64,000 nt of DNA, from the NCBI GenBank assembly GCA_905250115.1, contig CAJNOI010000047.1:247365-311364 (forward strand), in the 5' to 3' direction. Positions 1 through 11,887 of the stretch are shown here, one piece after another. The position numbers were made by a program, and so were the translations under genes. Source of the stretch: Adineta steineri (lineage: Eukaryota > Rotifera > Eurotatoria > Adinetida > Adinetidae). The notes below the pieces were generated by a model. It did not search any database. It was given only the letters and a program-made list of their open reading frames with translations, and had not been told where the DNA came from. Numbering within the stretch: position 1 is the first letter of the stretch; every line of letters starts with the position of its first letter.

Positions 1-372
1 GTGTTCCTCATAACACAATAATATTAATATGCCTCAATCGGCAAGGACATAACATATGTATACAAACCTTTCTGACCATAAGAAAATATGACCATCGGTT
101 TTTCTTCTTTTATATATATATATGTTGAACTTAGTTTCTTTTATTCTTTCCATGTTGTTTGATATTATGTCATAAATTTTTGCCAAACATGCAAGATATA
201 TTTGATATCATGTAAGTTTTGTTGTCAAATAACATACATACACGAAAGTAGAGATTAAAAAGTATGAACATGGATTACATATATATATTTTAATAATATA
301 TGAAGAGAAGAAACGTTTATAAAGCAAAAAAAAAGAACGATTAATATTTTAGATGATTTAACAAAAATCATA
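1..372. other. AT-rich flank, no gene seen
   Basis: No coding signal is visible. The stretch has a short TA-repeat near 111-123 and runs directly up to the start codon of the sushi-domain gene, so it presumably holds that gene's promoter and 5' leader. No clear TATA box can be singled out because TATA-like strings are frequent. Confidence 0.6.
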
Positions 373-3300
373 ATGAAAATAAGAACGACTCACACATATT
401 CTGATAATCAATTATTCTACTTGGTAGTTTTACTGTTACTATGGGAATTACCAAATTACTGTCAAGGTATTGTAGAATTTCATTTCTTTCCTTTTTTTTT
501 ATATATATCTTTTCAAAGAGTTCAGGTTAGAATAATAAAACTAATAAGTGTTAACTATATTTGACATCTATGTATAAATTGAAGTGATTTAGTGGTAATC
601 AGCATTTGTTTTCATTGTGAGAATATATATATAAAGCAAGGTCAACAAGGAATTGAGAGCAATGACACTAAGTCGATATAAAAATTGAACTAATGTTATT
701 TTAAAGGAAGTGATAAAATGAAGTTTATTGAAACCTTTTTCTTTCATTCATTTTTTTATTATTTAAGGTTATTGGATTCGTGATCTTTCATACTGTCCAC
801 GTAAACGTGATGTAATTCGACAAAGACAATGTTTTAAACCTTGTTTCGATGATAGTGATTGTCGAAGTCGATATCGTTCATGTGTATGTGATTATGATTG
901 TGGAATGTCATGTGTTAAACGAGGTAATACTATTTATTTATTTGAATTAATATATTCTTATATTTTATATGTAGGTATTAGTTGTCCTTATTTAACACCT
1001 CCGGAACATGGTCATATAACATATTCAAATAGCAATAAATTTGGTTCTCGTGCAACATATGAATGTGATATTGGCTTTGTACTTGAAGGTTCAAAATATC
1101 GTCATTGTCAAGGTGATATGTGGTGGGGACCATCAGATACAGTACCCTATTGTGCAAAAGAAGGTAATTTTTTTAATTGAATATTGAACTTGAAAAGATG
1201 TGACGAGACATTATGATTAATGAATGAGGTGTACATCAAAAGTCAAGTCAATGACCTTCTAATTATTCATATTGTCTCGATTGTTGAAATCTTATTTAGT
1301 CTTTTTTTTCCTTCTTCTTCTTCTCGCTTCTGTATATGTATACATATTAAAGTTCAAGAGGATTGCGTGCGTGCATAAGAGTATCAAGATAAGTACAAGA
1401 CACTGTTGTCAACGTATTATATATACCTATGTTAAAGTCTAGACTTGTTATACAGTTGTTCAGTGAATTGGAGAAAAATTATGACATGATTAGGGGTGGC
1501 AACATACTGTGTAGTTGATATGATGAATTAATTGACTTCTTCTTTGTTCCAAATTAGTTTTTTGTAATCGACCACCTGATATAATCAATGCAGTTAATGA
1601 TATTCCAAGTACAATTACATCATTTCATGCTGGTTATTCAGTTAAATATACTTGTTTAACTGGTTATGTTGGGTAAGAATTTCTAAAGGGATAAACTGAA
1701 AATAATTTATATTTCTAATTAATTCTAGAACTGGTACAACTACATCAGAGTGTACATTTCTAGGTCAATGGACATTTTCAACATTAAAGTGCAATCGTAA
1801 GTTTTTTTTTTATTAAACTATTATTATATTTTTTTTCATATAATTATAGCGATTGATTGTGGATCGCCAGGTATATTACGCGATGGATTTTTAAGTGGTG
1901 AACGATTTGATTATCCGAATATTATTGCATTTTTTTGTAATGATGGATTTCAACTTATTGGTAAAGATATAACAAGAGCATGTCAAGAAAATGGTTTATG
2001 GTCTGGTACAATGCCCATTTGTCAAAGTAAATTTTTTTAATTAATTTATTGCGTACTACTCGATAAAATTAATTATCATTGTCAAGTATCGAAATCTATC
2101 TCGAGATAGAAGAAGAAGACTACATATTTGTAGTATAAAAGATCAATTATTTTTAACTAAGTAAAGAAAAGGAATATTACAAAAGAAATTTGTTATTAAT
2201 GATAATTACGGAATTGAGATAACGTTCAAAACGACTCGTATCTATCATCGATATCTCTCATAAATTACAATTAACATGACATGTGCAGAACAATAAGAAA
2301 AGATTAATCGTAGAATTATAGACTACTCTTTTTTTTCGTAGAAAAATCATGCAGTACACCTCCGATAGTTAGTTACAGTGAAATAATTCAACCTGATCGA
2401 ACAACAAATGAAACAGTTCAATATATTTGTCAAGATGGATATCAATTACATGGTTCCTCTATGTTAAAATGTATTTCATCCGAATGGCAACCAACTCCAC
2501 CAACATGTGAACGTTAGTTTTTCTTTTCTAATTTTTTTTTAACTCAATAATATTTTTAGCTACTACATGTAATGATCCTGAAACATATTTTAATGGTTTT
2601 ATTGAATCATTATCAGTAAATGATTCATTAAAATATGCTGTTAATTCAATAATTACATTTCAATGTCCAACGAATATGACATTACGTGGTTCACGTATAT
2701 CAAAATGTCAAATAAATGGAACTTGGTTACCAAAAATTCCTAAATGTGAAAGTTCGTTATTATTTTCTACGAAAAGTTCTTTTTTTGTAATTAGTTACTT
2801 TTTTTTGTTTTTAGAACCAATACCTTGTGCAATTCCAGGTTTACCACGAAATGCCCGATATGTTCATCTTCGTCCATTTATGCAAAAAATACCTGATGGA
2901 AGTCATTTAGAATATATGTGTGAAAATTCTCAACATCGTCAAAGAATTCTTTGTCGACGAGGAAAAATTCTACCAAAAAAACCACGGTGTTATACTGGTT
3001 AGAATTTAAAATTATAATTATTTACAACAATAAAAAAATAATCGAAATTTCATTTAGGTTGTCATGTTGATAATGAACATGTCAATTTTTCCAAAACATT
3101 TTATCGTCATAGAGAAAATGTTTATTATACATGTAAAAATAATAATAGTTTATCATTAAAAAATGAAACAATACGTTGTATTAATGGAAATCTTACCGAT
3201 CAACCAATATGTCAATCAGGTAAATTTTATTTTGTTGGATAGATTGATGAATTCAGTGATAAAGATAACGACAGAAAAGAAATTTTTAATCATATTCTTA

Positions 3301-4216
3301 TTTTTTTTTATTCAGTTAAATGTATTGTACCACATATGCTATTTTTACGTAATATTGTTAATACAACAATACCATCTGGTGCATTAATTGAACAAGATTC
3401 TTCATTTTCATATACATGTATAGATGGTTATCAACCAAGTATTGAATCAGCAATAGTTACATGTCTTAACGATAGTAAACTATCACATCATGCACAATGT
3501 GTACCAAGATCATGTAAAGAACACCCACCAGTAATAACAAATGGTCGAACTATATTTCATTCAACAAAACATGGATCTATAGCAAGATATCGTTGTTTTC
3601 CAGGTTTTAGAATTGAAAATAATCATGTAGCAAAATTAACATGTCAATTTGGACAATGGTTACCTCAACAACCACCAAGATGTTTACCAAGTAAGAAAAA
3701 TTTAAGTTATAATTAAATTGAATTGTTAACTTCTATAATAAAAAAAAAGAAACCTATGGAGTTAACATTAGCTTTACATAACCTTCGACTTTAAATAAAA
3801 TTTCATTTGGCAAGATAATAAAATTATATTTTAGTTTTCTGTCCTAATCCTGGTCCACTATTTAATGGTCGAATATATGTTATTCTAAAAGATGAACGTA
3901 TATCACCAATACCAATGCGAACTGAATTTCGTTCTTATATACCAAATGTGAGTCATGATCGAACAATTGAATTTGAATGTAACTCAGGTAAATCTATGCT
4001 TTATTTCTATATATAGACATTATCTTTATTTTTGTATATTTAGGTTATATTCTTCATGGTCCATCGGGTTTAACATGTAATCATGGTCGATGGATGCCAT
4101 CCGAACGACCACGTTGTATTATTGGTAAATTTAAATTTTTGAATAAAAATTTTTTATTTAATTTTATGAATATTTTAGAAAATCATGTTCAACCAAATAT
4201 AATCTTTACGGGATAA
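373..4216 (+). CDS. Secreted WAP-like + ten-sushi (CCP) domain protein, LEV-9/Hasp-like
   Basis: Fourteen exons join in frame to about 717 aa: 373-466, 768-923, 975-1163, 1558-1672, 1729-1796, 1850-2026, 2342-2512, 2560-2751, 2815-2997, 3058-3219, 3316-3690, 3835-3987, 4044-4124, 4179-4216. Exon 1 encodes a hydrophobic signal peptide. Exon 2 encodes a cysteine-dense segment (CPRKRD..C..CFDDSDC......CVCDYDCG..C) resembling a WAP/four-disulfide core. The rest makes about ten CCP modules with the usual four Cys and Gly/Trp pattern, mostly one exon per module with phase-1 borders; exon 11 carries two modules and exons 4+5 and 12+13 share one each. No membrane segment or GPI tail is seen, so it should be secreted. 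WAP followed by tandem CCP is the layout of nematode LEV-9 and fly Hasp, extracellular scaffolds of cholinergic synapses; that role is inferred from architecture only. The largest intron (2027-2341) holds nothing recognisable. Confidence 0.8.
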
Positions 4217-5734
4217 TGAATTCGTTTGAATGAATGTATTTTTTAGTCAAATGAAGCTGGTCTTCATGATATAAACAGCTTCTCAATATATAAATATATA
4301 AAGTGCTGATTTTTCCATCACGAAAAAAAAAAAAAAATAAATATTTGTTTTTCATGTGTGAATGATAATTTCTTTTGAAATTAATAATGATTTTTTTTTT
4401 CGTCTTTGTTTATTATGTTTAAAATTATTCAATAAAATATTGATTAGTCAGTTTAATACAGTTCAGATTACAAGGTCGAAAGTCATCAATAGATAATAAC
4501 CCTATAAAATTTCAAGAACAAAGTCATATAAAACATTATATACTTCTTTTCGATGTTCTTATCGAACATTACAGACGTCATAAATGATCACTGTCCTCGA
4601 TAGAATATTCTATCGATAAAGACTAACTTTTTCTTTATACTCTAATACAAAGGGAATATATAAGATATTGACATAGCTGTTTCTCGCAACCATCATCAAA
4701 AAACTATAACACCTTGAATATTTATTTATCATTAGAATAATATAACATAGAATGAAAGAGTAATAGAATGATTTTTATCGATAATATTCAAGTTTTGCGT
4801 GCATAATCATAACCAAAGTTATTTCGTCGTTTTATTGATTTTTTTTTCTGAAATAACAAATATTTTTGTTTATGACCCAATGACATCGAAAAGTTATTAG
4901 GCTGATGATCACACACTTCATTATGTTAATGAGAAAATATTTCAATTTCGATGACAAAGCATGACATTACTTGACTATCACGCGTTAACGTTTTGGTTTT
5001 GATGAAAAAAAACATAACTATTAAATACAAATGAAACAAAATATGGCAGAGAAAAATCTTAGAATGTGCATTGTAATGCAAATAATCTTTATCTTTTAAA
5101 CTCACACACCTACAAGTGCATAGTCATTATAACAGTACATGAAAATAACCAGCTGACCATAGATAAGCACGTGAGGAAGCTTGTAAACTTAATAATACCG
5201 ATCAAGTACAAAATATGAGTAAATACTCCTATTCTCTACTTTCAATATGATTATTCATAAATTTTATCATAAAAAACGTTGATATTTGATAATTAATTAG
5301 TTTAGTTTTATAGGCAAAATAATACTGAAATAAACAATAAATAAGATGACTTGAATCAATATTCAGCACATTTCACTTCTTATAGAATCTGTTCGAGATA
5401 TTACATCATTCATTTTTTTCTTTCGATATATAGGCATGATATATTCATAGTTATCGGACGGTGCTGGATGGGTGTTCGAAGTTCGATCATATGACTACCG
5501 AGTGTCCAACGCGTGACTATTATAACATTAATATCACGTTAGGATATGGTATATCGAACAGAACAGGAGAAAGAAAAATAACAAGAAAAATACGCAAATC
5601 ATTTTCATCTATCATCATCGTCGTCCGTTTGGCGTCGCATAACCATATATAAAGCTCCGAAAAAAGACGAAATAGTATATACACATCCACTATTCCAATT
5701 ATTGGTTACAGCGCGTCGTAACATATTCATCAAA
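4217..5734. other. Intergenic, AT-rich; includes glutamine synthetase promoter
   Basis: No credible gene. Short ORFs on both strands around 5461-5884 overlap the glutamine synthetase leader and first exon and have no domain. A poly-A run lies at 4323-4337. Confidence 0.55.
5646..5654 (+). promoter_or_regulatory. TATA box of glutamine synthetase
   Basis: TATATAAAG lies 81 bases before the chosen ATG at 5735, which fits a transcription start near 5675 and a short leader. It is one of the few TATA strings here followed by a G-containing, less AT-rich leader. Confidence 0.45.
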
Positions 5735-6559
5735 ATGAATCCAACGTTCAACAATACAGCAGCTATGGATAAAGCTGTTCTCCGTCGATATTTGGACTTA
5801 CCACAACCAGCAAACAAAGTAATGGCTACTTATATATGGATCGATGGTTCAGGTGAAAACGTTCGTGGTAAGATATTTTACTAATAATTTATCTAACAAA
5901 TATACTATATTGTTTCTTTTATAATAGCTAAAACTCGAACACTTGATGAAGAACCAAAGTCACCAAAAGACTTACCTTGGTGGAATTTCGATGGTTCATC
6001 AACTGGTCAAGCTGAAGGTTCAAACTCAGATATCTATCTTAAACCAGTTGCCATCTACAAAGATCCATTTATGCTNNNNNNNNNNGTGCTGGTTGTCATA
6101 CTAACTTTTCAACATTAGCTATGCGTGAACCTGAGGGTATCAAGTGAGTATTTTAGCTACCAATTTTTGAATGTAGATATAATATTTTTATCATTCATAG
6201 TGCTATAAATGATGCTATCAAATTACTTGAAGCACGTCATAGTTCACATATTAAACAATATGGTAGAGATAATGAACGACGATTAACTGGACGACATGAA
6301 ACAGCAAATGTAAGTTTCGAATTTTAAATATGTGGATAATTTATTTTCAAGTATAATTTATATTATTTAGATCAATCAATTCAAAGCAGGTGTGGCTAAT
6401 CGAGGTGCGTCAATTCGAATTCCTCGTCAAGTAGGCGAAGAAAGATGTGGCTATTTGGAAGATCGTCGTCCAGCATCAAACTGTGATCCATATGCTGTAA
6501 CTGATATCATTGTTCGTACTGTATGTCTTGGTGAAAAAGATCCTGAAACACAAAGTTAA
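5735..6559 (+). CDS. Glutamine synthetase (type II, eukaryotic), interrupted by assembly gap
   Basis: Makes glutamine from glutamate, ammonia and ATP in the cytosol (EC 6.3.1.2). Exons: 5735-5867, 5928-6143 (with ten Ns at 6076-6085), 6201-6309, 6371-6559. Visible family blocks: [17 protein letters not shown], the [14 protein letters not shown] beta-grasp block, [35 protein letters not shown] and [14 protein letters not shown]. The block before the gap is followed directly by [10 protein letters not shown], whereas in family members about 160 residues lie between, including the catalytic EQEY and NAEVMPGQWE regions. The gap is therefore a placeholder of false length and the gene itself is probably intact. 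The start ATG at 5735 is preferred because upstream in-frame residues do not resemble the family. Reading frame across the gap cannot be checked. Confidence 0.95.
6076..6085. other. Assembly gap (10 N)
   Basis: Ten Ns inside the second exon of glutamine synthetase. Judged from protein continuity, roughly 0.5 kb of coding sequence plus any introns is missing, so coordinates downstream are compressed relative to the real chromosome. Confidence 0.9.
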
Positions 6560-9535
6560 TTTATGTTTAAGAAAATTGTTTTTATATAGAAATGCTAATG
6601 ACTACTTCCGAAATTTTACCAGTACATTCTTATAGTTTTTTCTTCGCTATTTCAATGAATTTATTAAGTTACTCTGAGTCTATTATATCACCAAATAAAG
6701 TGTTTATTCTAGCTATGTAGTTTCTTTTCTCATGCATAAACTCACTGCTTATATGTATATGTATACGATCTGATAAGAAAATGAATCAAAGTGTTTGTTT
6801 TCGTGAACACTCTTGGTGTGTTATTTTTTTAGTAAGTAGACTTTCATTCACATCTTTAGTAATAATAAATCTTATTTTAACTATAATTCAATAAATCATT
6901 TCCGATGTTAACTAATAAAAGCACTGAATTTCTTTCAGCAGAATGACATGAAACATAATATGATATATTCTATATTATCGAAAATCATAATAAAAATAAC
7001 ATAAACTATTTTTAGCTTACAATATCTAATAACTTTCTGATAAAGACATCAATAATATTAACAAAACTGTTATGTTGAAAATAAACTACATTATTATTTG
7101 ACAGGCAAAAGCAGATGCTTGTTATTCACTGCTTTGTGTCATTTGTTTACTTAACAATGTACTGCCAATCAATACAGATTAATGATTATGTATCACAGAT
7201 TTTTCTTATAGCATCAAACAGCTTATAGTTTATTAACTATAGAATAATGTATATATTTATCATGCAAAAGACAATGATGTAAATTAATAAGAACAAGTTC
7301 ATTTTTTCCCTGATTTTACACTTGATATGAATGAATGAATTATTGCAGCTGATCTTGGTATTCATTTATTTATCTAGCCTTAACAAGTTGAAGGATTCTT
7401 GTCACATACAACTTGAAAATGATTGCTCTATAACTAATGGAACAAGAGAATAATCTAGATCATGAATAGAATCATCATCATCTTCAGAAATATTTCTATG
7501 AAATTTATTAGTAATATCTGTCATAAGAAAGTCTCTAATGACCTTTACATTTTGATTAATTGCTATTTTCTATTTAAAAAATCGAAAAAGTGTTAGATAT
7601 GTTTTATTTGAATAACCTCATGAAATGTTTAGCATTCATATGTTTACAAGAATGAGAAACTTGGAATATCGGCTATGATTAAAAGCACTTATGACAAAAA
7701 AAATATATAGAGAAACATTCGAATCACTATTGATAGTGATTAATTAATGAATCGTTTCGGGAAAAAGAAACTCTCAAGACGACGACAACGAGCAAACCCA
7801 TTAAGTGTGAAAATATTGATCGTTATAGGATTCCGATGAATCTATCGATGAAACTCGATATGAGTCCGATGCATCATTAGAAGATTAACAATTAGAAAAA
7901 GAATATTTATTCACACATTGACAAACAAAAAATAGAATTGTGAATCCTGTTGAATCTATAAGAAGCATTCCAAGGTTAAATATATATTATTCTTGTCTTT
8001 ATAATATTCAAAAGTATTTAGTATCGATTTTCACCATTAGTTAATTCTTTATCGATAAATCATTGATGAGTAACTATCCTTGCATTTTGACCATGGCACC
8101 GTTAATAAACATCCTTGACAACATTTTTCTACTATCACTAAAGATAATCTTGAAATATATTTTACCTCACGCATGAAGGAAATTTAATTAAAGAAATGAA
8201 TGTTTCATATTCAAATGCACATTGTTAACAGAATTGATAAAAGAACACGTAATTTTATCGAAAAGATCATTACGGTATTCTACCTTTTCTCAAAAAAATA
8301 TTTAATAAAGCAGAATGATTGATTACTCATGTTGTCAGTTTCCATTTCATGTGTAAGAAATAATCATGCATTAATTATTTCTTGTATGTAATAAAGGTAT
8401 AAATCATTATTTTCATACATAAGTAAACTTAAATGAAAGTAGAACACTTTTTTTTCTGGTAAATAATCAATAAAATTCTGCGTACAATTTATTATTAATA
8501 TTGACATTTTTAGTAAAATCGTCATTTTATTTTCCTTTTTTTGATTAACTTCATTTAAATTATAATCTAAATAAACAAGTGCTATATTATTAATGAGAAA
8601 TTATTATGTTGAACATTTGTTATTTCATAAAAAGAGAAATGTTTTGAATAGAAAAAGTTTTAACCACTTTTTTCGCTCAACCAAGCATAAATGAAAAAAA
8701 AAGAGTATCAAATACTTACAATGATAAGAAATCCTTTATCCACTAGTGTGAAAAACATAACGCAGCTCGTATATATTTTTCTTAACATGGGGGCAAAAAA
8801 GGAATTCACTTCACACGACTAAGTTCCGGTTCGCTGAAAGCTTCAATATTTTTCTCGTTAAGTATAAAAATAAAATCTCTTTCAAAAAAAAATCCGTTTT
8901 GCACTCGGATTGTTTGTCTTCAACATACCAAAAAAGAATCTATATCAAAATTTTTCATCCCATACTTAAAATGTTAACAGTAAGATAAGGATAGATTGTA
9001 CTTAAGATTCCATCTTTATACCAACTATTTCGTATATTTAATAAAATAATCGATTACGAACATGAAAATTATTTTAATTACATTTCCGAATGTTTATTTT
9101 TAAATATTAATAAAAAATTTCTTGAATTACATCATATATGAATGAATAATAGTTTCGATTTTCATCACATAAAAATATAATATTGTTATTTTCTTTCAAA
9201 ACTCTAGTAAGTCTTCAGTATGTTGATTCATTAGAATATAAGGTTTTATTTGACTTGAGGGAATGATGATTCTTATGAGAATAATTGAGCAAAAATATTC
9301 ACCAATTATTAGTTTGATTTATACAATATAATTGATTATTAACACATCTTATTCATTCTATCTGACCAAAAAAAAAATATATAGAAGAAAAAGAAGGAAA
9401 AAAAATCAAAAGAATATAAAAGCGTATGTGTCATTATGAAAAGAACAGAAAAAGGCTTGTTAAGTAAATAGGGTTTCATTATCAATAAGAAGAAAAAAAA
9501 ACATTTATGATTCAAACGATAGAAGAAAAAAAAAC
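6560..9535. other. 3 kb AT-rich intergenic region, no gene recognised
   Basis: No long ORF or spliced coding pattern was found on either strand. A tiny basic-then-acidic open stretch near 7747-7890 could be a relic but would need a 22-base intron to connect. Otherwise only homopolymer runs and simple AT sequence. Confidence 0.5.
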
Positions 9536-10327
9536 ATGGCAACCCATTGTCGTTTACCGGTAACTTGTGAATGTGGTAAAACAGTACAAAAAAGAAATTA
9601 TGCTCAACATTGTTCAAGTAAATATCATATGTCATATATTACAAAACAACAACAATTAAATGAAAAAAATAATTTATCATCAATTGATTTAGAATTTGAT
9701 ATAGCATGTTATTTACGTCAAAGTAATTTACGTAAAAATCAAACAAATATTCAAATGATTGTTCAAAAATATCAAAATAAAGATCCATATACAAAAACTC
9801 AACTTGAATTTTTAAAGAATGATTCTATTCCAGCCAATTTTCATATTGATCATATTCATGAAGCACAAATTCTTGCATGTGCTATTAAACATACACCAGA
9901 ACTAAAGCCTCATAATGGTAACATACTTGCATTAAGTCCATTACGATGTATATTTAATAATGTACCCAATTTAGCGATAACAGCAGCATCTATAAATCTA
10001 TCAAAAGGTCAAGCAATTCGATATTTTCTTAGTCATTATGAAACTAACAGGGACATCTCACTTTTGGCTGCATTTATTCAGACATCTTCTGGAAAAGAAA
10101 GGTCAATAGCGCATTTGGCAATGAATATTGTTGATTTAATAAAAGAAACAAGTTCTAATATGAGTGAATCGATACGAGAAATTCGACTGGAACATGGACG
10201 TGTAACCGGTGCATATCACTATGACATTGTCGCTGAGCAATTCGATACAATTATCGATCGAATGAAATTAGATTGGAATGAAAATATCAAGCTTCGGAGT
10301 GGAAAAATTTATCAAGCATGTAAATGA
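9536..10327 (+). CDS. Zinc-finger protein with possible HNH-like nuclease core
   Basis: Single-exon ORF of 263 aa. Near the N-terminus (about residues 10-31) is a C-x-C ... H-x5-H arrangement (CECGKTVQKRNYAQHCSSKYH) that could bind zinc. Residues about 103-165 read FHIDHIHEAQ, then, after a variable region, NLAITAASINLSKGQAIRYF. A His/Asp-His pair followed by an Asn-containing helix ending N-x-x-K is the skeleton of HNH (His-Me finger) nucleases, so a nuclease-like fold is possible; the usual zinc knuckle CxxC pairs are absent. The remainder is helical and charged. No signal peptide or membrane segment. I do not recognise the family with certainty; the nuclease idea is an inference. The ORF is clearly coding: strong codon pattern and no stops over 264 codons in AT-rich DNA. 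Confidence 0.55.
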   Translation: MATHCRLPVTCECGKTVQKRNYAQHCSSKYHMSYITKQQQLNEKNNLSSIDLEFDIACYLRQSNLRKNQTNIQMIVQKYQNKDPYTKTQLEFLKNDSIPANFHIDHIHEAQILACAIKHTPELKPHNGNILALSPLRCIFNNVPNLAITAASINLSKGQAIRYFLSHYETNRDISLLAAFIQTSSGKERSIAHLAMNIVDLIKETSSNMSESIREIRLEHGRVTGAYHYDIVAEQFDTIIDRMKLDWNENIKLRSGKIYQACK

Positions 10328-11887
10328 TATGCAATATATATATATGAATATATATGTATACGTCTATTAAATATGACAACTCTCGTCGCTCGTTGTATCT
10401 TTTTTATCTATCATCTTATAACGCACATTTGTCCAAATTTGATGTCGCAATATGATGAGTAGAGAAGAAAAAAAAGAACGTGTGAGCGTGTTGTTCTTTT
10501 CATCATTATTTATCGTTTACACTTGTATATGATCCTTTTTTTTCGAACGGTAAATGAGCAGAGTTCTATTACACAATAACAACTACACGCGTCGATCTCA
10601 TTTTGTTGAATTAAATTCTATGATATATATATATTGATCAAAAGATGGATTTCTTCTTTACGAACATGGATTACTTTCTTTTTCGACTATTTTGGTGAAA
10701 CCAATAGAATCAATATTCTCCTTCTTCTTGTTCTTTCAGGTTTTTTATGACGTTGATTAAATTCTATATGTAACACGGTAGGATTTATTTTTCCTCTCTT
10801 TTTTTCTTTTTCGTCATCAGACCTTCGATTGACTTTCATTGGATTCATCAACTACCGAATATATAGACAGCGGATCATATTACATATATTTATATGTGTA
10901 TAAAAAATAAAGTTTGTAGGTATTTATTTCTTCTATATCGTCTTATGTGCACATCGTTGGTGCATTTTTCGAATATTACTTTTGATACGGCAAATCCTAT
11001 TAATCAGGAAACAATTAAAGATAAAGAACAAAAAGTTTGTTTGATTTTCTTCTTTTTTTTCAGGCTATTATTTGTATTATCAAACGTATTTTGTACGTTT
11101 TATGTCGTAGCTAATAGAAGGCGAGCACTCGCTTTTTGTTCGTTTGTCGGATGCCGTTAGCAAAAAGAGCCCATAAAATAAGGCAACATGTCGACTCTAG
11201 GGTAAGAAGAAGTGAAGGATGGAGGATGGAGAAAAAAAAGAGGAAAAAAAGCAGAAAGAAGAAAACAACACCAGACTGACGCACTCGACGCAATAAAGGC
11301 TTGTAGATGAGTGAAAGAAGGAGACAGTGAAGGAAATTTGTAATGGCGGTTTGGATAGAAGAGAGAGAAAAAAAAATGGTTCTATCATACAGAACTTCGT
11401 GATGAGTAGCATGTTTATTGATATAATCGAAATAAGATCCAAGCATCAATGTCGTTCATTTATCCTCATTTTATGTCAATATCATTAATTCGTACAGTTT
11501 ATGATCTTCCTTTTTCTTGTTCTCATAAAATAGTATACTAGTATATATACATATACACGAGTTGATAGAAGCTAATAGTTACTGGTGTATAAGTGTTTTT
11601 ATTTGCCAATCGAGAAACAATGATGATCTTTTCCTTTTTTTCCCCTCTGTTATACATTTCTTTCGTTCGATCATTTTGTAGGACAATAATGAAACATACT
11701 GGATTCATCCGACATGAAAGTTTGACAGCTACTCATCAGTTATATTAGATCGCCGATTGGAATGTTAAAAGAAAAAGGGCGGAGATTGATCGTTACTAAT
11801 CTATTTATCTTTCTTCCTCTCTCTCTTTATCTATTATGTGTTTTCTTTTCAGATCTTTTCTTTTTGTATTCTTTATTATAATTAAAC
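10328..11887. other. Intergenic with purine/pyrimidine tracts
   Basis: Contains long CT- and GA-rich tracts (for example 11215-11275 and 11810-11870) that create spurious ORFs on the minus strand. A splice-acceptor-like TTTTCTTTTCAG at about 11842-11853, 35 bases before the hydrolase ATG, suggests a spliced 5' leader for that gene. No other gene seen. Confidence 0.5.

Noticed and set aside
5461-5817. ORFs on both strands overlapping the glutamine synthetase leader
   Set aside because: They overlap the promoter and first exon and show no domain; the glutamine synthetase frame explains the coding signal.
7747-7893. Tiny basic then acidic open stretch that could be a two-exon mini gene
   Set aside because: It would require an intron of about 22 bases and has no start context or homology that I can recognise.
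11111-11449. Two overlapping minus-strand ORFs
   Set aside because: They run through GA-rich tracts and encode Phe/Leu/Ser low complexity only.
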